Assembly (NCBI GenBank): GCA_002176905.1
Contig: MSYE01000203.1
Location: 1 to 8,602 of the forward strand
Source: a bacterium F11
GTDB lineage: Bacteria > Elusimicrobiota > Elusimicrobia > F11
DNA: 8,602 nucleotides
Reading direction: 5' to 3'
Shown here: one piece after another, positions 6,001 through 8,602 of the stretch
Layout of the letters: each line of letters opens with the position of its first letter
Position numbering within the stretch: the first letter of the stretch is position 1
Program-made: the position numbers and the translations under genes
The notes under the pieces: model-generated
Databases searched by the model: none
Seen by the model: the letters and a program-made list of their open reading frames with translations, nothing else
What the model was told of the DNA's origin: nothing

Positions 6001-8602
6001 CCATCATTAACGCCCATGTCGTCTCTCTGGATCAACCACAAGGAGAATCTCCTTCTGATCCGAGTGATGACGAAACGCTTCTGATGGAGATGGTTTGTGC
6101 CGATACTGATTTTTCTCTTTGGCATCTCACCAAACAGGATTGGGCCAATGTCATATTGGAAGGCCAATTTGATCAACATGAGGATCGGGCTGAACTTCTA
6201 CGTCTTGTTTTTGAAATATTTGACAACGAAACGGATTTGGGCGATCCTGTTGCTCCACCAACCCATGACAACAGCCGCGAATCGAGCGGGATCATGGCTT
6301 CGGATTTTTGGCAGATGTCGGATTCGGCTCTGGATCCGGCGGATGGGTGGAACATCAATCTGATTGAAAAAATCCTTGATCGGGCCACAGAGATGATCAG
6401 CCAACCCAAGGGACCCCGGATTCATGCCACCATTGTTGGAGGAACACGATACCTTCGCTCCTCCAATCGAAAAGATATTGATATTGCTCTTTGGCAAGAG
6501 AGGCTGGGCCTCCCCCTTCAAGCGGATCAGGAATTGCTAAAAGCCATGAACAAATTGCTGGCCTCCAGTCCCAATTGTCGCATTGACGAAGCCTCCTCCC
6601 ACTTGATCATCAATGACGGAAAAGGAGAAAGATCCATTAAGTTAAATATCATGATGAGAATGTCAGGATCAAGATTTCCTGAGCGATTGGGTGAGGTTGT
6701 TGCGACGATCCATTCCCGATTCAACTCTGATGATATCGATAAACAAATGGAGGCCTACCTCGCTGGTGTGTACTATTTTGAAGATGACGACGCCCTTTTC
6801 AAGGAAGAACGCGAGATCATCGAAAACGGAATAAGACCATCTCTTTTTTGGGATGCTGTTAGAACCGACAGGATGTCATCGTATTTGCAAATCGATTTTG
6901 ATGATAAAATAAGAGGGTACGTTGCCAAACGATTAAATGAATCGGCTCATCCTTTTGATCCCAGCACCCTTTCCCTACCCAAGACGCCGCCGGATCATAG
7001 CTGGCTAATCTATGAAGCCCGGAAAACCCTATGGATGTTGAATCACAATACGTTGGACTTTAAATTGAATAATCGCCTGCGTCCGCTAATCAGTGATCTT
7101 CTTGGTCAATCCCGCATTCATTTCGCGGATAACCTTCCGGGCAGTTTTCGAATTCAGAAAGTGGAAAGAGAAGGCCGGGTTGAATTTCATATCTTGGTGG
7201 ATCGATCTCTTCGTTGGCTTATTGACCGAAATGGGACGTATTGGAATAATCTTTCAAGAAACCAACAACAATCTATAACTACCTTTTTTGCCTCCAAACT
7301 CCTTCACGAAGCCGCTGAGCTCCTGATGGAATCAGAGAAAGAGGTTGATTGGTCAAACGATCTGGATCCCGAACTTCCTCACACCGAAGCCGCTGCGGTT
7401 CGAGCCGAACTCCGGTTTCTCTCCCAAATTGAAGGTTTCTGGAGAGATTTCCGCCCGTTGATCAATGAAAATTCCAATTCACCTCTTTTTGAACTCTACC
7501 AGAACACCCTAGGGAAACTAGAAGAAACAGATTCTTTGGAGCGCCTCATTGTTACGACGGGTCCCAATCTTGAAGATTGGGTGGATCAACAAGGAGAGGC
7601 CATTGAACATTTCTTACGGAGAATCAACGTCTTAGATGGTTCCCTTGATTGGGCCCGTGTCAAAGAATTGGAAAACCACATGGCATCTGAGGATCGCTCC
7701 CTCGCTGAATTGGAACGAGACACCGCTCTTACAACCGACGGTCGCAATTCCGACGCATCGCAAGCGCAAGGATTCCCTACCGACCTCGCCCAAGCCATGG
7801 AATTTATCAATTCGGTTCTTCTTGATACCACCAAAAAAAGTTGGACTCAAACAGAATGGGATTGGGCTCTTCGATTGGTCCAAACCCATCAAACCAATCT
7901 TCCGCCTGATCTCACGCAAAACGTAATGAATCAAGCATTAAAGATGGCAAAAGAATCGATTGGCGTGTTAACTGATATCAAACTTATTCAACCAGAAGAA
8001 TTGGCCGATGATCCAGACTTAAAACCTGTTATTGATTTGGCAACGTCCATCATCTTGATCGAGACAGAAAGGTGGAGAGCCAACAAAACAACAGCCCATG
8101 ATACCCACAATAACCAAGCGATCTGGAGAGTTGATGTCCCTCCCGGTTCTGAAGAACGGTCCTTTCTGGCGTTGGTGTCTCATCGTGGGAAATTAATTGT
8201 GATGCATGGGGCACATCACGATGAACCCTTCACCATCTTCTTTAGTCTTGTGCAAACCCAATTGATCGAACCAGAAATCAAAAAGAAAATCTCCCCAAAA
8301 GTGTCCGGCTTTATTGAGTTAAACATTATAGGCCCTTTCTATTCTGACAAACCAGGAGTTGTATCAGAGGATATGCGAATTCTCTATCAATCTTTCAGAA
8401 ATCATGGTTTAACACATTCTGTTGGGGTTCATTCCAATTCCCATCCTGTTCTTAAAGCCTTGCAACAACCGCATGGTGGAAAACCATCTCCTTTTCCGAT
8501 TGGTAAATTTCTCGCCATAGCAATTTTGGCGGATGCGATCGAGGACTATATTCGCCTGAGAGACCTTGGTGTTAGAACCAGAACAATGGCCAGTTTATGG
8601 AC
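1..8602 (+). CDS. Giant multidomain membrane protein, internal fragment (partial at both ends)
   Basis: One frame stays open from base 3 to base 8600, giving 2,866 codons with no stop. The other five frames are broken into pieces of at most about 150 codons. Neither the true start nor the stop is in the window. The first in-frame ATG (base 240) has no ribosome-binding site and lies inside an already coherent beta-rich domain, so I do not take it as a start. Domains in order: beta-propeller-like (1-616), helical (620-890), GHKL ATP-binding (890-1075), unrecognised (1076-1630), acidic tract and membrane cluster (1631-1840), helix-turn-helix-like (1893-1920), nucleotidyltransferase-like (2120-2222), HEAAE site (2435-2469), His-rich end (2706-2866). 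Only about ten cysteines occur in the fragment. Overall function is unknown. The style resembles giant proteins of Omnitrophota-like bacteria, which is inference. Confidence is very high that it is one coding frame and moderate for the domain assignments. Confidence 0.96.
3..1850 (+). other. Beta-propeller-like domain (residues 1-616)
   Basis: This stretch is rich in short hydrophobic strands separated by Gly/Asp/Asn turns. A recurring strand motif appears as DGTLYF (20-25), NDKLYF (123-128), REGILYC (169-175), HEGVLYT (283-289), HNGLLFV (331-337), YKGEYYV (429-435), GEYLYVV (490-496) and KDGVLYG (539-545). Most are about 45-60 residues apart, the length of one propeller blade. Second-strand elements such as IVSFDGQEF and LLQFDGDQF follow some of them. 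The pattern resembles Kelch- or PQQ/WD-like repeat propellers, which usually serve as binding platforms for proteins, glycans or other ligands. No catalytic residues are evident. The domain probably begins upstream of the window, so blade number and ring closure cannot be decided. The closest propeller family is not determined, and a non-propeller beta-repeat fold remains possible. Confidence 0.6.
1860..2669 (+). other. Helical charged linker domain (residues 620-889)
   Basis: After the beta-rich domain the composition switches to long amphipathic helices rich in Leu, Gln, Glu, Arg and Phe, for example around residues 638-662 and 757-800. A strongly basic and acidic segment follows near 842-868 (KPKNKRKGEKDFED at its core). 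I recognise no family. Its position between the propeller and the ATP-binding domain suggests a spacer or an N-terminal helical cap of the ATPase, but this is inference from position only. Confidence 0.45.
2670..3227 (+). other. GHKL (Bergerat-fold) ATP-binding domain, N-box variant
   Basis: Four boxes of the GHKL superfamily (gyrase B, Hsp90, histidine kinases, MutL, MORC) occur in the right order. The N-box is QLTQNAVDAH at residues 910-919, with the Mg-coordinating Asn at 914. The G1 box is D960-H-G962-N-G964-M, matching D-x-G-x-G-M. The G2 box is G990-E-F-G993-H-G995-F, matching G-x-x-G-x-G. A Thr-rich G3-like strand appears as GTTVHL (1040-1045) or HGTTVEW (1067-1073). Order and spacing look most like Hsp90, MutL or MORC rather than histidine kinases. 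In those families a Glu four residues before the N-box Asn activates water for hydrolysis. Here that position is Gln910, so ATP binding is predicted but hydrolysis may be weak or absent. The module is embedded in the giant chain rather than being a separate gene. Confidence 0.8.
3180..3221 (+). repeat. 21-bp imperfect tandem repeat encoding HGTTEGF / HGTTVEW
   Basis: The 13-base string catggcaccaccg occurs at 3180-3192 and again at 3201-3213, exactly 21 bases apart and in frame. It encodes two adjacent 7-residue units, HGTTEGF (1060-1066) and HGTTVEW (1067-1073). The second unit resembles the G3 strand of GHKL ATPases. A small in-frame duplication is the simplest origin. The identical codons in both copies suggest it is fairly recent, or that repeat-mediated change continues here. 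Confidence 0.7.
3228..4892 (+). other. Unrecognised region after the GHKL module (residues 1076-1630)
   Basis: About 555 residues with no family I can name. In Hsp90, MutL and MORC proteins the ATP-binding domain is followed by a middle or transducer domain. The mixed strand and helix character of residues 1110-1330 could be the equivalent, including a hydrophobic helix near 1214-1224 (MFVAVLRAMVL) that looks buried rather than membrane-spanning. Residues 1300-1365 are highly charged, with a KEEAANQAKKRR segment. Residues 1390-1630 are helical. The transducer reading rests on position alone. Confidence 0.4.
4893..4970 (+). other. Acidic low-complexity tract (residues 1631-1656)
   Basis: Twenty-six residues made almost only of Asp, Glu, Gly and Asn, with one Tyr and two Pro (DPEEEDDEGEDNGDDNEGG in the middle). 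The encoding DNA is purine-rich with repeated gag/gat/gga codons. The tract immediately precedes the membrane cluster, so it is probably a flexible, negatively charged linker held on one side of the membrane. Calcium or cation binding is possible, but no defined motif supports it. Confidence 0.75.
4974..5522 (+). other. Membrane-spanning cluster, about 5-6 segments (residues 1658-1840)
   Basis: Hydrophobic stretches fall at residues 1661-1684, 1688-1712, 1732-1746, 1750-1761, 1802-1818 and 1824-1839, giving five or six possible transmembrane segments (the third and fourth may be one). Aromatic residues (Trp, Phe, Tyr) gather at their ends. A basic, Trp-rich loop (about 1763-1798, including GKNWKWG) separates the first four from the last pair and by the positive-inside tendency would be cytoplasmic. 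A Pro-rich linker (ASPPGPGRP, about 1844-1852) follows. The protein is therefore probably an integral inner-membrane protein that divides here into two large soluble arms. No transporter or enzyme motif is recognised within the segments. Confidence 0.75.
5679..5762 (+). other. Helix-turn-helix-like motif (residues 1893-1920)
   Basis: The stretch from W1893 to F1920 reads as a helix (WSLRLLQERY), a Ser/Val turn (SVSS), and a second basic helix (RIISRQMKAAG) ending in IPF. This resembles the 'x-x-L-x-x-x-Y-x-V-S-x-x-x-V-x-R-x-L-x-x-x-G-I' form of bacterial DNA-binding helix-turn-helix units. It is short, isolated, and sits soon after the membrane cluster, so it could equally be a helical protein-interaction hairpin. 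No DNA target is implied. Confidence 0.35.
5763..6359 (+). other. Unrecognised helical region between HTH-like and NTase-like modules
   Basis: Residues 1921-2119 are mainly helical and acidic, with a DPSDDET stretch near 2020 and a Ser/Asp-rich linker (about 2083-2112) just before the nucleotidyltransferase-like core. No family motif is recognised. The polar linker suggests the following module is an independent folding unit. Confidence 0.4.
6360..6668 (+). other. Nucleotidyltransferase-fold domain, possibly degenerate (residues 2120-2222)
   Basis: A strand ending in ATIVGGTRYLR (2142-2152) supplies the hydrophobic-G-G motif. It is followed after a short Ser/Asn/Arg turn by D2158-I-D2160-I, the D-x-D pair that binds catalytic metals in the Pol-beta/MNT/AbiEii-type nucleotidyltransferase superfamily. 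A helix (about 2172-2184) and a beta hairpin (2193-2218) come next, ending in IKLNIMM. In active enzymes a third acidic residue lies on this last strand. Here the likely position is N2215, so catalysis may be lost or altered, unless another acidic residue such as D2193, E2194 or D2205 takes the role. Substrate is unknown. Known relatives modify tRNA, proteins or antibiotics, or make oligonucleotide signals, and nothing in the window chooses among these. Confidence 0.6.
6669..7262 (+). other. Region following the NTase-like core (residues 2223-2420)
   Basis: Helical, charged sequence with a conserved-looking acidic patch (YYFEDDD, about 2256-2262). Nucleotidyltransferases usually carry a helical partner domain after the catalytic core, and residues 2223-2320 could fill that role. 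Residues 2370-2410 turn beta-rich (FRIQKVEREGRVEFHILVD at the centre), then lead into the HEAAE region. No family is recognised. Confidence 0.35.
7305..7409 (+). other. HEAAE-x20-H-x8-E possible metal site (residues 2435-2469)
   Basis: A helix beginning LLHEAAELLME places H2435, E2436 and E2439 on one face. After about 20 residues comes PHTEAAAVRAEL, with H2460 and E2469. His-Glu-x-x-x followed at a distance by His and Glu is the general layout of zinc-binding helices in metallopeptidase-like folds. Here the canonical HExxH is HExxE, so a standard gluzincin is not supported. The preceding segment (2370-2420) is beta-rich, as expected in such folds. The metal role is inference from spacing. 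Confidence 0.35.
7410..8117 (+). other. Unrecognised helical region (residues 2470-2705)
   Basis: Alternating amphipathic helices with Glu, Leu, Trp and Asp, such as LEDWVDQQGEAIEHFLRRI (about 2523-2541), and a Ser/Asp/Gln-rich linker near 2580-2590. No domain is recognised. It looks like a helical spacer between the HEAAE region and the C-terminal His-rich segment. Confidence 0.4.
8118..8600 (+). other. His-rich unrecognised C-terminal segment of the window (residues 2706-2866)
   Basis: A beta-alpha-beta pattern starts with IWRVDVPPG, then a strand SFLALVSHRGKLIVMHGAHHDE (2720-2741) with H2735, H2738, H2739 and D2740. After a helix and another strand (GFIELNIIGPFYSD) come H2801, H2805, H2810, H2814 and H2824 in a short Ser/Asn-rich stretch. 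The clustering of histidines near strand ends suggests a metal or phosphate site, as in hydrolase-like folds, but I cannot name a family. The domain is cut by the window edge, so key residues may be missing. Confidence 0.4.

Noticed and set aside
1..8602. CRISPR arrays, tRNA/rRNA genes, insertion sequences or terminators
   Set aside because: No regularly spaced repeats, RNA-gene hallmarks, transposase motifs or hairpin-plus-T-run structures were seen, and the frame is coding throughout.

Overview
The whole window lies inside one uninterrupted protein-coding gene on the + strand. Reading from base 3 (codons start at positions divisible by 3, so residue n of the visible fragment starts at base 3n), there is no stop codon through base 8600. 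That is 2,866 sense codons with neither the start nor the end of the gene visible. The polypeptide would exceed about 320 kDa, and its true size cannot be judged from here. I found no intergenic space, RNA gene, CRISPR array, mobile element, promoter or terminator.

Layout along the fragment: residues 1-616 (bases 3-1850) are a beta-rich domain with recurring 'x-G-x-L-Y-x' strand motifs, resembling a beta-propeller. Residues 620-890 are a mostly helical charged stretch. Residues 890-1075 (bases 2670-3227) carry the boxes of a GHKL/Bergerat-fold ATP-binding domain, with the usual catalytic Glu apparently replaced by Gln. Residues 1076-1630 are unrecognised sequence in the place where a GHKL transducer domain would sit. 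Residues 1631-1656 are an acidic tract, followed by a hydrophobic cluster of about five or six possible membrane segments (1658-1840). A short helix-turn-helix-like motif follows (1893-1920). A nucleotidyltransferase-like core (about 2120-2222) has the GG and D-x-D signatures, but Asn where the third acidic residue is expected. An HEAAE...H...E constellation (2435-2469) follows, and the end of the window is a His-rich, unrecognised segment (2706-2866).

The organism is probably bacterial: a single open frame, no introns, and moderate GC that varies along the window (20 of 60 bases are G/C at 601-660, against 38 of 60 at 3121-3180). Giant intron-free genes of this kind, mixing nucleotide-handling domains with membrane segments and beta-propellers, are known from Candidatus Omnitrophota and a few other small-celled or predatory bacterial lineages. 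Omnitrophota is my best guess but is an inference only. The notable content is the domain combination itself: a propeller, an ATP-binding module, a membrane block and a nucleotidyltransferase-like module on one chain.
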